A DNA stretch of 64,000 nucleotides from Acidimicrobiia bacterium (GTDB lineage Bacteria; Actinomycetota; Acidimicrobiia; Acidimicrobiales; Bin134): positions 1-64,000 of the forward strand of contig JAJDYU010000069.1 in the NCBI GenBank assembly GCA_022825005.1, written 5' to 3'. Under the pieces are notes generated by a model. It saw nothing but the letters and a program-made list of their open reading frames with translations, was not told the DNA's origin and did not search any database. Each line of letters starts with the position of its first letter. Position 1 is the stretch's first letter. Of the stretch, positions 23,883 through 40,245 are shown piece after piece. Both the position numbers and the translations under genes were made by a program.

Positions 23883-23906
23883 GGGCATGGCTTGTAAACC
23901 ATGCCC
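23883..23906 (+). terminator. Hairpin between rplL and rpoB
   Basis: A perfect 8-bp stem, GGGCATGG (23883-23890) and CCATGCCC (23899-23906), with an 8-nt loop. No T-run follows, so it may be a partial terminator or an RNA processing site of the kind often found between rplL and rpoB. It overlaps the predicted rpoB promoter. Confidence 0.45.
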
Positions 23907-23920
23907 GCGCCGCGTATCAT
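23892..23920 (+). promoter_or_regulatory. Candidate rpoB promoter
   Basis: TTGTAA at 23892-23897 and TATCAT at 23915-23920, with 17-bp spacing. The -10 and following bases (TATCATTCCC) closely match the candidate rplM promoter at 56067. The start codon of rpoB lies about 125 nt downstream. Confidence 0.45.
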
Positions 23921-24049
23921 TCCCGGATACCCGCTCGCTAGTCTCCCCGGCCACGCCTTTTCACTTGACGCGGCCGCGTTTACAGGATTACCCCCTCCCG
24001 TCGACGTTCAGGGATTCGAGCAGCCAACCGGCGTTGCCCGTCTATACAC

Positions 24050-27646
<3,597 letters not shown>

Positions 27647-30600
27647 ATGTTGGACGTAAACGCTTTCGACCAGCTCTCCATCGGACTGGCCACCGCCGAT
27701 GCCATTCGGACCTGGTCCAACGGCGAGGTGAAGAAGCCCGAGACCATCAACTACCGCACGCTCCGCCCTGAGAAGGACGGCTTGTTCTGCGAGAAGATCT
27801 TCGGTCCCACCAAGGACTGGGAGTGCTACTGCGGCAAGTACAAGCGCATCCGTTTCAAGGGCATCATCTGCGAGCGGTGCGGCGTGGAGGTCACCCGCTC
27901 CAAGGTGCGCCGCGATCGGATGGGCCACATCGAGCTGGCCGCCCCCGCGGTCCACATCTGGTACCTGCGGGGCACCCGATCGTGGCTGGCCTATCTGCTC
28001 ATGGGCACTGAGCCCAAGGAGGAGTTGAAGGCCAAGCAACTCGAGAAGGTCATCTACTTCGCCGCCAACCTGGTGACCGAGGTCGATGAGGAGGAGCGCC
28101 ACAAGCGGCTTCCCGAACTCGAGCGGGAAATGCACGAGGAGATCGAGGCCATCCGCGACGAGCTTCAGGAGCGCAAGAACGAGCGCTTGGCCGAACTGGA
28201 GGAAGAGCTCGAGACCGCCGACGCCAAGGATCTGGACAAGCGCCAGAAGGCGGCGGAGAAAGATCTGCTGGCCCTCGAAGAGGAGTATGCCGAGGAGATC
28301 GAGATGGTCGAGCGGGCCTTCGAGGAGTTCTCCAGCCTGTTCCCCCGCAAGATCGTCGAGGACGAGGAACTGTGGCGGGAGATGGAGGACCGCTACGGCG
28401 ACCTGTTCACCGGGGGCATGGGCGCGGCGGTCATCGCCACGCTGATCGACAGCGTCGACCTCGACGAGGAGGAGCGCAAGCTCCGCGAGCAGCTCGATCC
28501 CCCCGAGGGCCAGAAGAAGCTCTCCCAACAGCGGGAGCAGAAGGCCATCAAGCGGCTGAAGATCGTGTCGGCGTTCAACCGGCGCGACCAGCACGGCCGG
28601 CGCGTAAACGATCCCCGGGCCATGATCCTGGACGCCGTCCCGGTCATCCCCCCGGAACTGCGCCCCATGGTGCAGCTGGACGGCGGCCGGTTCGCCACCT
28701 CCGATCTGAACGATCTCTACCGCCGGGTCATCAACCGCAACAACCGCCTCAAGCGACTGCTCGACCTCGGGGCGCCCGAGATCATCGTCAACAACGAGAA
28801 GCGCATGCTGCAAGAGGCGGTTGACGCGCTGTTCGACAACGGCCGCCGGGGGCGCCCGGTTACCGGACCGGGTAACCGGCCCCTCAAGTCATTGTCCGAC
28901 ATGCTCAAGGGCAAGCAGGGGCGCTTCCGCCAAAACCTCCTGGGCAAGCGGGTCGACTACTCCGGTCGCTCGGTCATCGTGGTCGGCCCCACCCTCAAGC
29001 TGCATCAGTGCGGCCTGCCCAAGCTCATGGCCCTGGAGCTGTTCAAGCCCTTCGTCATGAAGAAGCTGGTCGAGGAGGACTTGGCCCAGAACATCAAGTC
29101 AGCCAAGCGGATGGTGGAGCGGCGCCGTCCACAGGTGTGGGACGTGCTCGACGAGGTCATCCAAGAGCACCCTGTGCTGTTGAACCGGGCGCCGACCCTG
29201 CACCGCTTGGGCATCCAGGCGTTCGAGCCCGTGCTCGTGGAGGGCAAGGCCATCCAGATCCACCCGCTGGTGTGTACCGCCTTCAATGCCGACTTCGACG
29301 GTGACCAGATGGCGGTGCACCTGCCGCTGTCGGCCCAGGCGCAGGCCGAGGCCCGGGTGCTGATGCTGTCGGCCAACAACGTGCTCAGCCCCGCCCACGG
29401 CCGTCCTCTGGTCACTCCCGGCCAGGACATGATCATCGGGGCCTACTACCTCACCGAGGAAGTGGAGGGCGCACTTGGTGAGGGGCGGATCTTCCGCCAC
29501 CAGCACCAGATCGAACGGGCCTACGAGGCCGGCGAGGTCGAGCTTCACGCTCGCATCGAGTACCGCATCCCCCAATTGGTGGAGACGCCGGCCAACGGCG
29601 ACGCCGCCACCTACACCCCGACCACGGTGGGAAGAGTGCTGTTCAACAGCACCCTGCCCGACGACTTCCCCTATGTGAACCGAGTGGCCACCAAGCGCGA
29701 TATCACCACCATCGTGGACAAGCTGGCCCAGCAGTACACCAAGGAGGTCGTGGCCACCAGCCTCGACGCCTTGAAGAACCTGAGCTTCCAGTTCGCCAGC
29801 CAGTCCGGGCTCACTGTCTCGGTGGACGACATCAAGGTCCCCCACGACAAGAAGACCATCTTGGACCGCTACGAGAAAGAAGCCGACAAGGTCGAGAACC
29901 AGTTCCGGCGGGGCATCATCACCGACGGTGAGCGCCGCCAGAAAGAGGTGGAGATCTGGACCGAGGCCACCGAGAAGGTGCGCCAGCGCATGGAGGCGGT
30001 GCTCCAGTCGGAGAAGTTCAACCCCATCGACATGATGGTGGGCTCCGGCGCCCGGGGGAACATGATGCAGGTCCGCCAGATTGCGGGCATGCGCGGCCTG
30101 GTGGCCAACCCCCGTGGCGACATGATCCCCCGTCCCATCAAGAGCAACTTCCGCGAGGGCCTGGCGATGCTCGAGTACTTCATCGCCACTCCCGGCGCCC
30201 GCAAGGGCCTGGTGGACACCGCCCTTCGCACCGCCGACTCCGGCTATCTCACTCGCCGGCTGGTCGATGTGGCCCAGGAGGTCATCATCAACGACCGGGA
30301 TCCGTTCGAATCCGGCGGACCGGTTCGGGGCATCTGGATCAACGACGTGATGCCCGATGAGCCGGGCAAGCGGACCTACCTGGAGACCCGCCTGTTCAGC
30401 CGCACTCTGGCTGACGATGTGACCCTGGGCGACGGCACCGTGCTGGAGCGGGGCGCCATCATCGGCGATGAGGAGATGGCGCTGCTGCGCGACGACCCCA
30501 CAGTGACTCGGGTACGCGTGCTGTCCCCCCTCACCGACGACTCCGAGGTGGGGATCAGCCGCGCCTCTTACGGACTCTCCCTGGCCACCGGCCAGGCCAT

Positions 30601-31564
30601 CGAGGTGGGCGAAGCCGTGGGCGTGATCGCCGCCCAGTCCATCGGCGAGCCGGGCACGCAGCTGACCATGCGGACGTTCCACACCGGCGGTGTGGCCGGC
30701 AAGGACATCGCCGGCGGTCTGCCCCGAGTCGTGGAGCTGTTCGAGGCCCGCACACCCAAGGGCAAAGCCGAACTCACCCGGATTTCCGGGGTCGTTCGCA
30801 TCAACGAGGAGGACGGCAAGGCCAACCGGCTGACCGTGGTGGGCGACGACGGGGCCGAGTGGTCCATCGTCATCGACCCGGCATGGAAGCTGGCGGTGGT
30901 CGAAGGCCAAGAGGTGTCGGCCGGCGATTCGGTGGCCCAGGCCGACGGGCCCCGCGATCCCAAGGAGCTGCTGGAAATCCGCGGCGTGCGAGAAACCCAG
31001 CAATACCTCGTTGATGAGGTGCAGCGGGTGTACCGAGACCAGGGTGTGTCTATCCACGACAAGCACATCGAGCTGATCGTGCGGCAGATGACCCGTCGAG
31101 TGGCCATCCAGGAGCCAGGAGACTCCGACTTCCTGCCCGGTGAGCGGGTGGACTCCCAGAAATTCACCAACGTGAACCGCTCCCTGGCCCAAGAGGGCAA
31201 ACGCCCTGCTGAGGGACGGCCCGAGCTCATGGGAATCACCAAGGCCTCCCTGGCCACCGACTCGTGGCTCTCGGCCGCGTCGTTCCAGGAGACCACCCGG
31301 GTGCTTACCGAGGCGGCCATCGAGTCTCGCCAAGACGGACTCGTCGGTCTCAAGGAGAACATCATCATCGGCAAGCTGATCCCCGCCGGGACCGGAATGG
31401 AGATGTACCGGGAGATCGCCACCCACGCTCCCGACTTCACCCCGATGGAGTACTACACCTCCGCTGACGAAGACGTTGACCTGGCAGATCAGTTTGCCCA
31501 GTGGGCTTCCGCGGCCGATGCCACCGAGGCCGACGTGTTGCCGATGGGGAGCCTAGGGGCGTAA
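27647..31564 (+). CDS. rpoC: DNA-directed RNA polymerase beta' subunit
   Basis: A 1305-residue beta' subunit. The N-terminal zinc site uses C60, C62, C75 and C78. The catalytic magnesium-binding [10 protein letters not shown] spans 547-556, with D549, D551 and D553. The bridge-helix/trigger-loop region contains [20 protein letters not shown] charged coiled-coil-rich insertion of about 100 residues ([18 protein letters not shown] onward) follows the zinc site, as in other actinobacteria. A terminator-like hairpin lies just after the gene. Confidence 0.98.
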   Translation: MLDVNAFDQLSIGLATADAIRTWSNGEVKKPETINYRTLRPEKDGLFCEKIFGPTKDWECYCGKYKRIRFKGIICERCGVEVTRSKVRRDRMGHIELAAPAVHIWYLRGTRSWLAYLLMGTEPKEELKAKQLEKVIYFAANLVTEVDEEERHKRLPELEREMHEEIEAIRDELQERKNERLAELEEELETADAKDLDKRQKAAEKDLLALEEEYAEEIEMVERAFEEFSSLFPRKIVEDEELWREMEDRYGDLFTGGMGAAVIATLIDSVDLDEEERKLREQLDPPEGQKKLSQQREQKAIKRLKIVSAFNRRDQHGRRVNDPRAMILDAVPVIPPELRPMVQLDGGRFATSDLNDLYRRVINRNNRLKRLLDLGAPEIIVNNEKRMLQEAVDALFDNGRRGRPVTGPGNRPLKSLSDMLKGKQGRFRQNLLGKRVDYSGRSVIVVGPTLKLHQCGLPKLMALELFKPFVMKKLVEEDLAQNIKSAKRMVERRRPQVWDVLDEVIQEHPVLLNRAPTLHRLGIQAFEPVLVEGKAIQIHPLVCTAFNADFDGDQMAVHLPLSAQAQAEARVLMLSANNVLSPAHGRPLVTPGQDMIIGAYYLTEEVEGALGEGRIFRHQHQIERAYEAGEVELHARIEYRIPQLVETPANGDAATYTPTTVGRVLFNSTLPDDFPYVNRVATKRDITTIVDKLAQQYTKEVVATSLDALKNLSFQFASQSGLTVSVDDIKVPHDKKTILDRYEKEADKVENQFRRGIITDGERRQKEVEIWTEATEKVRQRMEAVLQSEKFNPIDMMVGSGARGNMMQVRQIAGMRGLVANPRGDMIPRPIKSNFREGLAMLEYFIATPGARKGLVDTALRTADSGYLTRRLVDVAQEVIINDRDPFESGGPVRGIWINDVMPDEPGKRTYLETRLFSRTLADDVTLGDGTVLERGAIIGDEEMALLRDDPTVTRVRVLSPLTDDSEVGISRASYGLSLATGQAIEVGEAVGVIAAQSIGEPGTQLTMRTFHTGGVAGKDIAGGLPRVVELFEARTPKGKAELTRISGVVRINEEDGKANRLTVVGDDGAEWSIVIDPAWKLAVVEGQEVSAGDSVAQADGPRDPKELLEIRGVRETQQYLVDEVQRVYRDQGVSIHDKHIELIVRQMTRRVAIQEPGDSDFLPGERVDSQKFTNVNRSLAQEGKRPAEGRPELMGITKASLATDSWLSAASFQETTRVLTEAAIESRQDGLVGLKENIIIGKLIPAGTGMEMYREIATHAPDFTPMEYYTSADEDVDLADQFAQWASAADATEADVLPMGSLGA

Positions 31565-31574
31565 ACTTAAGCTT

Positions 31575-31608
31575 GGAACGCGGCCTTCGCTGCGTCCTCA
31601 ATCTTTTT
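31575..31608 (+). terminator. Terminator or attenuator after rpoC
   Basis: GGA-A-CGCGGC (31575-31584) pairs with GCTGCGTCC (31589-31597) around a CTTC loop, with one bulged A and one G-T pair. TTTTT follows at 31604-31608. It lies in the 66-bp gap before rpsL, so the rpsL operon may be partly separate from rpoBC. Confidence 0.5.
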
Positions 31609-31630
31609 CCAATCAGCCCTAGGAAGTGCT

Positions 31631-32002
31631 GTGCCCACGATTCAGCAACTGGTGCGCAAGGGTCGCCAGACCAAATTCCGCAAGGAGAAGACGCCGGCTC
31701 TCAAAGGCGCGCCCCAGCGGCGAGGGGTATGCACTCGGGTCTACACCACCACTCCGAAGAAACCGAACTCCGCGCTGCGTCGAGTGGCCCGCGTCCGGCT
31801 GACCAGCGGAATGGAGATCACCGCCTACATCCCCGGCGAGGGGCACAACCTCCAAGAGCACTCCATCGTGCTGGTGCGCGGCGGTCGAGTGCGCGACCTG
31901 CCGGGCGTGCGCTACAAGATCATCCGGGGCACCCTGGACACCGCCGGGGTGACCGACCGCCGTCAGGCTCGCAGCCGCTACGGCGCCAAGAGGGACGGCT
32001 GA
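31631..32002 (+). CDS. rpsL: 30S ribosomal protein S12
   Basis: A 123-residue S12 in the decoding centre, starting at GTG 31631. The streptomycin-relevant [11 protein letters not shown] and [11 protein letters not shown] loops carry the wild-type lysine and proline residues, so sensitivity is expected on this basis alone. It heads the rpsL-rpsG-fusA-tuf-rpsJ group. Confidence 0.97.
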   Translation: MPTIQQLVRKGRQTKFRKEKTPALKGAPQRRGVCTRVYTTTPKKPNSALRRVARVRLTSGMEITAYIPGEGHNLQEHSIVLVRGGRVRDLPGVRYKIIRGTLDTAGVTDRRQARSRYGAKRDG

Positions 32003-32045
32003 TAATGTTCGTCACTTCCTGCGTCGCTGAAAGAGGGATCTAGTC

Positions 32046-32516
32046 ATGCCTCGCAAGGGCCCGGCGGGGCGACGCGACCTCCCCAACGACCCGGTGTACG
32101 ACTCATTGCTCGTCACCCAGTTCGTGAACAAGATCCTGCAACGGGGCAAGCGCTCCACCGCCGAGCGCATCATGTACGGCGCGCTCGACATCGTGGAGCA
32201 GAAGACCAGCGCCGAGCCGCTGGGCACCCTGAAGCGGGCCGTGGACAATGTGCGCCCCCAACTCGAGGTCCGCAGCCGGCGGGTCGGTGGGGCCACCTAT
32301 CAGGTCCCCGTAGACGTGCGCCCGCGACGGGCGAACACCCTGGCCATCCGGTGGATCGTCAACCACGCCCGTGAGCGGCGTGAGCGCACCATGACCGATC
32401 GGCTGGCCAACGAAATCCTGGACGCCTCCAATGGCCTGGGTGCGTCGGTGAAACGGCGCGACGACTTGCACAAGATGGCTGAGTCGAACCGGGCCTTCGC
32501 CCACTACCGCTGGTAA
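32046..32516 (+). CDS. rpsG: 30S ribosomal protein S7
   Basis: A 156-residue S7, of normal length, the primary binder that nucleates the 30S head. Typical segments are [47 protein letters not shown] and [16 protein letters not shown]7 represses the str operon in E. coli; the short 43-bp spacer before it is a possible site but no structure is evident. Confidence 0.97.
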   Translation: MPRKGPAGRRDLPNDPVYDSLLVTQFVNKILQRGKRSTAERIMYGALDIVEQKTSAEPLGTLKRAVDNVRPQLEVRSRRVGGATYQVPVDVRPRRANTLAIRWIVNHARERRERTMTDRLANEILDASNGLGASVKRRDDLHKMAESNRAFAHYRW

Positions 32517-32539
32517 GCGGTCCTACCTTCCTGAACGTC

Positions 32540-34618
32540 ATGTCACGTCACCCGCTGGAGAAGACCCGCAACATTGGCATCATGGCCCACATTGACGCGG
32601 GCAAAACCACCTGCACCGAGCGCATCCTCTATTACACCGGCAAGGCCTACAAGCTCGGTGAGGTCCACGACGGCGCCGCCACCATGGACTGGATGGAGCA
32701 GGAGCAGGAGCGGGGCATCACCATCACCTCGGCCGCCACCACCGCGGAGTGGGCCGGGCACCGCATCAACATCATCGACACGCCCGGCCACGTGGACTTC
32801 ACCATGGAGGTGGAGCGCTCTCTGCGGGTGCTCGACGGCGCGGTGGCCCTGTTCGACGGCGTCGCCGGCGTGGAGCCCCAGTCGGAGACCGTCTGGCGCC
32901 AAGCCAACAAGTACGGCGTGCCCCGGATCTGCTTCATCAACAAGCTCGACCGCACTGGCGCCAACTTCGAGCGGGCCGTTCTCACCATTTCCGAGCGCCT
33001 GCGGGCCACCACCGCGGTGGTGCAGCTGCCCATCGGGATCGAGGCCGACCTGCTGGGCGTGGTCGACTTGGTGGAGATGCAAGGCCTGGTGTGGCGGGGC
33101 GACGACCTGGGCGCCACCTGGGACGTCACCGAGATCCCCGACGACCTCAAAGACAAAGCCGACGAAGCCCGCCTCGAGCTCATCGACCTGCTCACCCAGT
33201 TCGACGAGTACCTGCTGGAGAAGTACATCGAGGACGAGGACTCGATCACGCCGGCCGACCTGCGGGCCTCGCTGCGAGCCTGCACCCTCTCGCTGGACGT
33301 CGTGCCCGTGCTGTGCGGGTCGGCCTTCAAGAACAAGGGCGTGCAGCCGCTGCTGGACGCGATCATCGAGTACCTCCCCTCACCGCTGGACGTACCTCCG
33401 GTTACCGGCTTCCACAAGGGCGAGGAGTCCGAGCGGCCCGCCGACGACGAGGCCCCCTTCAGCGCGTTGGCTTTCAAGATCATGAGCGACCCCCACGTCG
33501 GCAAGCTCACCTACTTCCGGGTTTACAGCGGCCAACTCGACAAGGGCAGCCAGGTGGTGAATACCCGCACGGGGCGCAAGGAGCGGATTGGCCGCATCCT
33601 GGAGATGCACGCCAACGATCGCGAAGACCTCGACGTCGTCCGGGCCGGCGACATCGTGGCCGGCATCGGCCTGAAAGACGTTCGCACCGGCGACACCCTG
33701 ACCCATCCCAATCACCCCATCGAGCTGGAGCAGATGGACTTCCCCGACCCGGTGATCCAAGTGGCGGTGGAGCCCCGGACCAAGGCCGACCAAGACAAGC
33801 TGGGCAAGGCGATGTCGGCCCTGGCCGAAGAGGACCCCACATTCCAGGTCCGCACCGACGAGGAGACCGCCCAGACCCTCATAGCCGGTATGGGCGAGCT
33901 TCACCTTGAGGTGCTGGTTGAGCGGATGCTGCGGGAGTTCAATGTAGACGCCTCGGTGGGCAAGCCGCAGGTGGCCTACCGGGAGACCGTCTCTGTGCCG
34001 GTGGGCAAGTTCACCTACACCCACAAGAAGCAGACGGGCGGCTCGGGCCAATACGCCGAGATCACCTTCGACCTGGAGCCCAACGACCCCGGAAAGGGCT
34101 ACGAGTTCGCCAGCCAGGTCAGCGGGGGGCGCATTCCCAAGGAGTACATCCCGGCCGTGGACAGCGGCATGCAAGACGCCATGACCACCGGGCCGCTGGC
34201 CGGTTTCCCGGTGGTCGACATCAAGGTGACCCTCACCGACGGCAAGCACCACGAGGTGGACTCATCCGACATGGCTTTCAAGATCGCGGCCACCGCCGCT
34301 TTCCGCGACGCTTCCCGCCGGGCCAAGCCCGTCCTGCTGGAGCCGATCATGGCCGTCGACGTGGTGACCCCCGAGGAGTACATGGGCGACGTCATCGGCG
34401 ACCTGAACGGCCGGCGGGGAAAGATCGACAGCATGGAGCAGCGGGGCCGTGAACAAATTGTGAAGGCCCATGTGCCACTCTCGGAAATGTTCGGATACGC
34501 TACCGAACTCCGGTCGAGAACACAGGGGCGTGCAACGCACACCATGCAGTTCGACACCTACCGGCAGACACCTGCCAAGGTGCAAGAGGAGATAGTCGCC
34601 CGCATCAGGGGCGAATGA
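32540..34618 (+). CDS. fusA: Elongation factor G
   Basis: A 692-residue translocase GTPase. G1 is AHIDAGKTT near residues 14-22, G3 is DTPGHVDFT, and G4 is [10 protein letters not shown]. Domains II-V follow ([28 protein letters not shown], and the C-terminal [13 protein letters not shown]). The fusidic-acid pocket region appears normal. It is the only EF-G visible in the window. Confidence 0.98.
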   Translation: MSRHPLEKTRNIGIMAHIDAGKTTCTERILYYTGKAYKLGEVHDGAATMDWMEQEQERGITITSAATTAEWAGHRINIIDTPGHVDFTMEVERSLRVLDGAVALFDGVAGVEPQSETVWRQANKYGVPRICFINKLDRTGANFERAVLTISERLRATTAVVQLPIGIEADLLGVVDLVEMQGLVWRGDDLGATWDVTEIPDDLKDKADEARLELIDLLTQFDEYLLEKYIEDEDSITPADLRASLRACTLSLDVVPVLCGSAFKNKGVQPLLDAIIEYLPSPLDVPPVTGFHKGEESERPADDEAPFSALAFKIMSDPHVGKLTYFRVYSGQLDKGSQVVNTRTGRKERIGRILEMHANDREDLDVVRAGDIVAGIGLKDVRTGDTLTHPNHPIELEQMDFPDPVIQVAVEPRTKADQDKLGKAMSALAEEDPTFQVRTDEETAQTLIAGMGELHLEVLVERMLREFNVDASVGKPQVAYRETVSVPVGKFTYTHKKQTGGSGQYAEITFDLEPNDPGKGYEFASQVSGGRIPKEYIPAVDSGMQDAMTTGPLAGFPVVDIKVTLTDGKHHEVDSSDMAFKIAATAAFRDASRRAKPVLLEPIMAVDVVTPEEYMGDVIGDLNGRRGKIDSMEQRGREQIVKAHVPLSEMFGYATELRSRTQGRATHTMQFDTYRQTPAKVQEEIVARIRGE

Positions 34619-34652
34619 TCAAGGGCAAGGAGCCCGTTTCGGAGGATGAAAA

Positions 34653-35843
<1,191 letters not shown>

Positions 35844-35848
35844 CTCTC

Positions 35849-36169
35849 ATGGCATCAGGACAGAAAATCCGCATTCGGCTGAAGGCCTACGATCACGAGA
35901 TCATCGACCAGTCCACCAAGAAAATCGTGGAAACGGTCAAGCGCACTCAGGCCGACTTGCGGGGTCCTGTCCCGCTGCCCACTGAGAAGCACCGCTTCAC
36001 TGTGATCCGGTCACCCCACAAGGACAAGGACAGCCGCGAGCACTTCGAAATCCGCATCCACAAGCGCTTGCTCGACATCGTCGATCCCGGGCCCAAAACC
36101 GTGGACTCGCTGCAACGGCTGGACCTGCCTGCGGGCGTCGATATCGAGATCAAGCTCCAGCACGGCTGA
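35849..36169 (+). CDS. rpsJ: 30S ribosomal protein S10
   Basis: A 106-residue S10 (also NusE of antitermination complexes). The start is ATG 35849, five bases after the tuf stop, although the frame is open far upstream through tuf. Landmarks are [34 protein letters not shown] and [14 protein letters not shown]. Normally rplC follows S10 directly; here four unrelated genes intervene. Confidence 0.96.
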   Translation: MASGQKIRIRLKAYDHEIIDQSTKKIVETVKRTQADLRGPVPLPTEKHRFTVIRSPHKDKDSREHFEIRIHKRLLDIVDPGPKTVDSLQRLDLPAGVDIEIKLQHG

Positions 36170-36206
36170 GAACCGGCCCAGGCGACGGACCGAGTCCGGG
36201 CAAGCC

Positions 36207-37379
36207 ATGGCCTCCCATCAAGTCATCCTGCTGCGGGTCTCCGGACCCGACCGGCCCGGCCTGTTCGCCGCCCTGCTCAATGTGCTGACTGCCGGAGGGG
36301 CCAAGATCCAAGACGTGGAGCAGGTTGTCATCCGCCGCCAGCTCGCCTTGGGCATCGTCATGGAGGTTCCCCCCGGCCAAGACCTGCTCAAAGACCTCCT
36401 GCTGTTCGGCTGGGAGCAGCGGGTGACCGTGGAATTCGACGTGGTCGATCCCACGCCCTCAGTGCACTCCGGCGCCCATGCCGTGACCATTCTGGGCCGG
36501 GATCTGACCCCGGAGATGCTGGCCACCACTGCCACTGCCATCGCCGAGGGAGGCGGGAACATCAATCGCATCGTGCGCCTCTCCCGCTACCCCATCTACA
36601 GCTACGAGCTGGTGGTTGAAGGAGGCGACGCTGATGCCATCCGCCGCAACCTGCTGTCGGTGGCCGGCGCCAACCCGGAGTTCGACGTGGCCATCCAGCG
36701 GGAGGGCCTGTCCCGGCGGGCCAAGCGGGTGGCCCTGCTAGATGTGGACTCCACCCTTATCCAAGACGAGATGATCGACTTGCTGGCCGCCGAGGCGGGC
36801 TGTGTGGAGGTGTGCCAGAAGCTGACCGACCAGGCCATGCGGGGCGAGATCGACTTCGAGACCTCCCTGCGGGAGCGAGTCCGCCTCTTGGCCGGCCTGG
36901 ACGAGGCCGCTCTGGAGCGGGTTTGGGATCAAGTCACCCTCACCCCCGGGGCCCGCACTTTCCTCACCACCCTTCAACGGCTGGGCTTCACCATCGCCAT
37001 CGTGAGCGGCGGCTTCACCCGGTTCTGCAATCGGCTGAAGAGGGACTTCGAGCTCGACTACGCCTACGCCAACACGCTGGAGATGGTGGACGAAAAGCTG
37101 ACCGGGAACCTGGAGGGCCCAATCGTGGATCGAAGCCGCAAAGCGGAGATCCTCCACGAGATCGCCGCGGCCGAGGGCGTATCAGCAGAGCAGGTGGTAG
37201 CGGTGGGCGACGGCGCCAACGACATAGACATGCTCACCGCGGCCGGGCTGGGCATCGCCTTCAACGCCAAGCCCAAGGTCCGCCAGGCCGTGGACACCGC
37301 AGTGAGCGTCCCCTACCTCGATGCCGTGTTGTTCGTGTTGGGCGTCAGCCGCGAAGAGGTCGAGGCCGAGGGAATCTGA
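36207..37379 (+). CDS. serB: Phosphoserine phosphatase with N-terminal ACT domains
   Basis: A 390-residue SerB catalysing the last step of serine synthesis. Residues 1-160 contain two ACT-type domains ([20 protein letters not shown] and [20 protein letters not shown]), which sense amino acids in similar proteins. The HAD domain has motif I DVDSTLI with D179 and D181, motif II VSGGF, and motif [13 protein letters not shown]. It starts 37 bp after rpsJ on the same strand, so it may be read through from the tuf-rpsJ transcript. Confidence 0.94.
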   Translation: MASHQVILLRVSGPDRPGLFAALLNVLTAGGAKIQDVEQVVIRRQLALGIVMEVPPGQDLLKDLLLFGWEQRVTVEFDVVDPTPSVHSGAHAVTILGRDLTPEMLATTATAIAEGGGNINRIVRLSRYPIYSYELVVEGGDADAIRRNLLSVAGANPEFDVAIQREGLSRRAKRVALLDVDSTLIQDEMIDLLAAEAGCVEVCQKLTDQAMRGEIDFETSLRERVRLLAGLDEAALERVWDQVTLTPGARTFLTTLQRLGFTIAIVSGGFTRFCNRLKRDFELDYAYANTLEMVDEKLTGNLEGPIVDRSRKAEILHEIAAAEGVSAEQVVAVGDGANDIDMLTAAGLGIAFNAKPKVRQAVDTAVSVPYLDAVLFVLGVSREEVEAEGI

Positions 37380-37391
37380 ATCGCAGCTGAG

Positions 37392-38261
37392 ATGCAAACC
37401 GACCCGCCGCCCATTCGCAGTCTGCTGTTCCTCCCGGCCAACCGAGCCGACCGGATGCAAAAGGCGCTGGCCTCAGATGCCGATGGAGTGGTGTTCGACC
37501 TGGAAAGCGCCATCACCCGGAACACGGCCACCGAGGCTCGAGCCAACGTCGCCCAGGCGCTGGAATCGCACAAGCCTGATCAGCCCGCAGTGTTCGTCAG
37601 GGTGTCGGCGGTCGACACCCCCGACTTCGGCTCTGATGTGGAAGCAAGCCGCCATCAATCGCTTACCGCGCTGATGCTGCCCCAGGTCACCGGTCCCGAG
37701 GAAGTGGCCGCCGCCGACGCAGCCTTGGTGGGCACCGAGGCTCGGATCATGCCCCTGGTGGAAACCGCCTCTGCCGTGCGGCGGGCCTACGAGCTGGCCA
37801 CCGCCTCCGATCGGGTGGCCTACATGGGCGGCGCCACGTCCCGACAGGGCGATCTGGGCCGCTCGGTGGGCTTCCAGTGGACACCCGAAGGCACAGAGAC
37901 CCTCTACATGCGCCAGAAGGTACTGATCGACGTCCGGGCCGCCGGCGTGCCCAACCCGCTGTCGGGCCTCTGGGGCACCATCGACGACCTCGACGGCCTC
38001 ACCCGGTTTGCCCGCCAAACCCGCCAGTTCGGCTACGAGGGCATGATGATCATCCACCCCAGCCATATTCCGATCGTCAACCAGATCTTCTCCCCCACCC
38101 CAGAAGAGATCGACGCATGGCGCCGTCTGATCGCCGCCATAGAGGAGCACGAAGACCAGGGCATAGGCGCCTTTCGCCACGAAGGCCGCCTCATCGACCA
38201 CGCCCACCTCCTGACCGCCCAACAGAATCTGTCCCGCGCCGCCCGGCTGGGCCTTGTCTAA
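37392..38261 (+). CDS. CitE-like HpcH/HpaI aldolase family protein
   Basis: A 289-residue TIM-barrel lyase of the citrate lyase beta/malyl-CoA lyase family, which cleaves or forms 3-hydroxyacyl-CoA bonds. The N-terminal RSLLFLPANRADRMQKA, VVFDLESAI (most relatives read DLED), FVRVSAVDTPDF and LVETASAVRRA match the family, as does MMIIHPSHIPIVN near the C-terminus. It lies 12 bp after serB. No citrate lyase alpha or gamma genes are nearby, so a stand-alone acyl-CoA lyase or repair role is more likely than citrate lyase. Confidence 0.85.
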   Translation: MQTDPPPIRSLLFLPANRADRMQKALASDADGVVFDLESAITRNTATEARANVAQALESHKPDQPAVFVRVSAVDTPDFGSDVEASRHQSLTALMLPQVTGPEEVAAADAALVGTEARIMPLVETASAVRRAYELATASDRVAYMGGATSRQGDLGRSVGFQWTPEGTETLYMRQKVLIDVRAAGVPNPLSGLWGTIDDLDGLTRFARQTRQFGYEGMMIIHPSHIPIVNQIFSPTPEEIDAWRRLIAAIEEHEDQGIGAFRHEGRLIDHAHLLTAQQNLSRAARLGLV

Positions 38262-38319
38262 AGCCGGTAATTCCCTCCTCGGCAGCAGAAACAAGCCGCA
38301 GGGGTGGTACAAAACGGCT

Positions 38320-38820
38320 ATGGGCCAGACCACATTCAAAGACATGACAATCAACACCGGCGGCGACCTTCCCGCAGTGGGGTCAGCAGCTCCGGGATTC
38401 ACCCTGACCGGGGGTGATCTGTCCCCGGTCACGCTGGAAGGGCTGGCGGGCCGCAATGTAGTGCTCAACATCTTCCCGAGCATCGACACCGGGGTGTGCG
38501 CGGCCAGCGTGCGGGCCTTCAACGAGCGGGCCGCCGAGCTGGAAAACACAACCGTGATTTGCGCCTCGATGGACCTGCCCTTTGCCGGGTCCCGGTTCTG
38601 CGGGGCCGAGGGCATCGAGAACGTAGCCATCGGCTCTATCTTCCGCAACCGAGAGTTCTTGGACGACTACGGCGTGGAGATGGTGGATGGTCCCTTGTCC
38701 GGACTCACTGCCAGGGCGGTAGTGGTAATCGCCCCCGACGGCACTGTGGCCCATACCGAATTAGTGGAGGCCATCCCCTCCGAGCCCGACTATGACGCTG
38801 CTCTCGCCGCCTGCTCCTGA
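38320..38820 (+). CDS. tpx: Thiol peroxidase Tpx
   Basis: A 166-residue atypical 2-Cys peroxiredoxin that reduces hydroperoxides with thioredoxin. The start is ATG 38320 (MGQTTFKDMTINTGGDLP); the frame is open further upstream without homology. The peroxidatic cysteine is C60 in SIDTGVCAASV and the resolving cysteine is C94 in SRFCGAEGIENV, at the standard Tpx positions. It follows the citE-like gene on the same strand. Confidence 0.96.
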   Translation: MGQTTFKDMTINTGGDLPAVGSAAPGFTLTGGDLSPVTLEGLAGRNVVLNIFPSIDTGVCAASVRAFNERAAELENTTVICASMDLPFAGSRFCGAEGIENVAIGSIFRNREFLDDYGVEMVDGPLSGLTARAVVVIAPDGTVAHTELVEAIPSEPDYDAALAACS

Positions 38821-38834
38821 TCGGGCCTAACCCG

Positions 38835-39998
38835 TCATTTGGGAGTGAACACCCGATCCATCAGGTGGCGGATGCGATCCCCTAGGGGCTCTCGGGGCGG
38901 ATGCTGGGCTGCTTCGGCGTCTTCGAGCTCTTGCACCACTTCATGCCGTTCTAGGTAGCTGGCCAAAAAGGCCTGTATGGTGGCGGCCGCGGGAAGGGCC
39001 AACACCGCACCCACTGCCCCCAGCAGCAGGCCTCCCACAATCACTGATCCGAACGCCACGGTCACGTGTATCTCCATGGTGTGGGCGGTCACCTTGGGCT
39101 GGAGCAGGTAGTTCTCCACCTGCTGGTACACCACAATGGCGACCAGGATGGCCAGGCCTGTGGAGGGCTGGTCCAACAGCCCGATGATCACGGGCAGCGC
39201 CCCGGCAATGTAGGTGCCGATTACCGGGACGAATTGCGAAATCAAGCCCACCCACATGGCCATCGGCATCGGGAACGGCGCCCCGACCAGCCAGAACACC
39301 AGCCAGTGGACCAAAAACGAGATCACCGCCAAGATCAGCCGGCTGTAGATGTACCCCCCGGTCTTGTCGACCGCCAGGTTCCAAATGCTCAATACCTGGC
39401 GCTGATGCTCGGGAGACAGCAAAGAGCAGATGTTGCGGCGCAGCTTGGGGCCTTCGGCCACCAGATAGAACGTGAACAACGCGATGGTCAGGATCTGGAA
39501 CAGCACTTGCAGCACGGTGGCGCCAAGGTTGATCAGATTGTCGGCCAGCCGGGTGGCCAGGTTGGCCACCGCCCCGCCCTCTTGGAACTCGTCAAGCAGC
39601 CCTTGGGCGTCGACCTCAATGTCGAATGTGTCCTCCAGCCAGTCTTCTATGTCGCTGATGTACCCGGGGGCGTCGTCGGCGAACTCGCCGATCTGGTCGG
39701 CCAGAACCGTGCCAATGGCCCACAGGAACAATCCCACGGCCGCCAGCAGTGCCAGGAACATGATCCCGGTGCCGACACCTCGGCGAATGCCCATCCTCTC
39801 CATGCGGTTCACCGCAGGCTCCAGCGCGAAGGACAGAAAGAACGACACCAGCACGATCACGATGAGCGTCTTCAGCTCTGCGATCAACCACCCCAGCACG
39901 TACAGCCCGCCTAGGGCCGCCGCGCCGGTCAGAATGGCCCGAAACAGCCATGGCGGTACTTTCTGGGACGGCGTCTCTTCAGGCGAAACCTCGTCCAC
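38835..39998 (-). CDS. AI-2E family (PerM-like) transporter
   Basis: A 387-residue multi-spanning membrane protein on the minus strand. Several hydrophobic segments are clear: AILTGAAALGGLYVLGWLIAEL, LIVIVLVSFFLSFAL, GIMFLALLAAVGLFLWAIG, VLFQILTIALFTFYLV, and a C-terminal cluster with VIVGGLLLGAVGAVLALPAA. The family includes putative autoinducer-2 exporters and Na+/H+ antiporters. The conserved QFVPVIGTYIAGALPVI motif supports the family. It is the only gene opposing the otherwise plus-strand ribosomal region. Confidence 0.92.
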   Translation of the reverse strand: MDEVSPEETPSQKVPPWLFRAILTGAAALGGLYVLGWLIAELKTLIVIVLVSFFLSFALEPAVNRMERMGIRRGVGTGIMFLALLAAVGLFLWAIGTVLADQIGEFADDAPGYISDIEDWLEDTFDIEVDAQGLLDEFQEGGAVANLATRLADNLINLGATVLQVLFQILTIALFTFYLVAEGPKLRRNICSLLSPEHQRQVLSIWNLAVDKTGGYIYSRLILAVISFLVHWLVFWLVGAPFPMPMAMWVGLISQFVPVIGTYIAGALPVIIGLLDQPSTGLAILVAIVVYQQVENYLLQPKVTAHTMEIHVTVAFGSVIVGGLLLGAVGAVLALPAAATIQAFLASYLERHEVVQELEDAEAAQHPPREPLGDRIRHLMDRVFTPK

Positions 39999-40037
39999 AG
40001 TCTCACGTTAACCCTCGCCTTTTGACCGATCGGGGAT

Positions 40038-40066
40038 TTGGCCCAACAGGCGGCAACCGCTAACAT
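40038..40066 (+). promoter_or_regulatory. Candidate promoter of the rplC operon
   Basis: TTGGCC at 40038-40043 and TAACAT at 40061-40066 with 17-bp spacing lie in the 247-bp gap between the transporter and rplC. The ribosomal genes from rplC onward need their own promoter here because they are cut off from rpsJ. The -35 match is weak. Confidence 0.35.
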
Positions 40067-40245
40067 TTGTACTTCGTGCCGGCTCCGGTCGGCACTGTTC
40101 GTGTCAAACGACGTCTGTCCAGGCCCACAAGGGGCATTCACCCTGCTCTGGGAACCGGACAGCACAACCGAAACCCGCTCCGCCGGAAAGGCCCGCCAAC
40201 TGGGTCTGCACCCGTGCGGAGCGTTCGCGTGAAGGCAGGTTCGCG

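Noticed and set aside
29099-31426. A 775-residue minus-strand open frame
   Set aside because: Shadow of rpoC produced by GC-biased third positions; no domain features.
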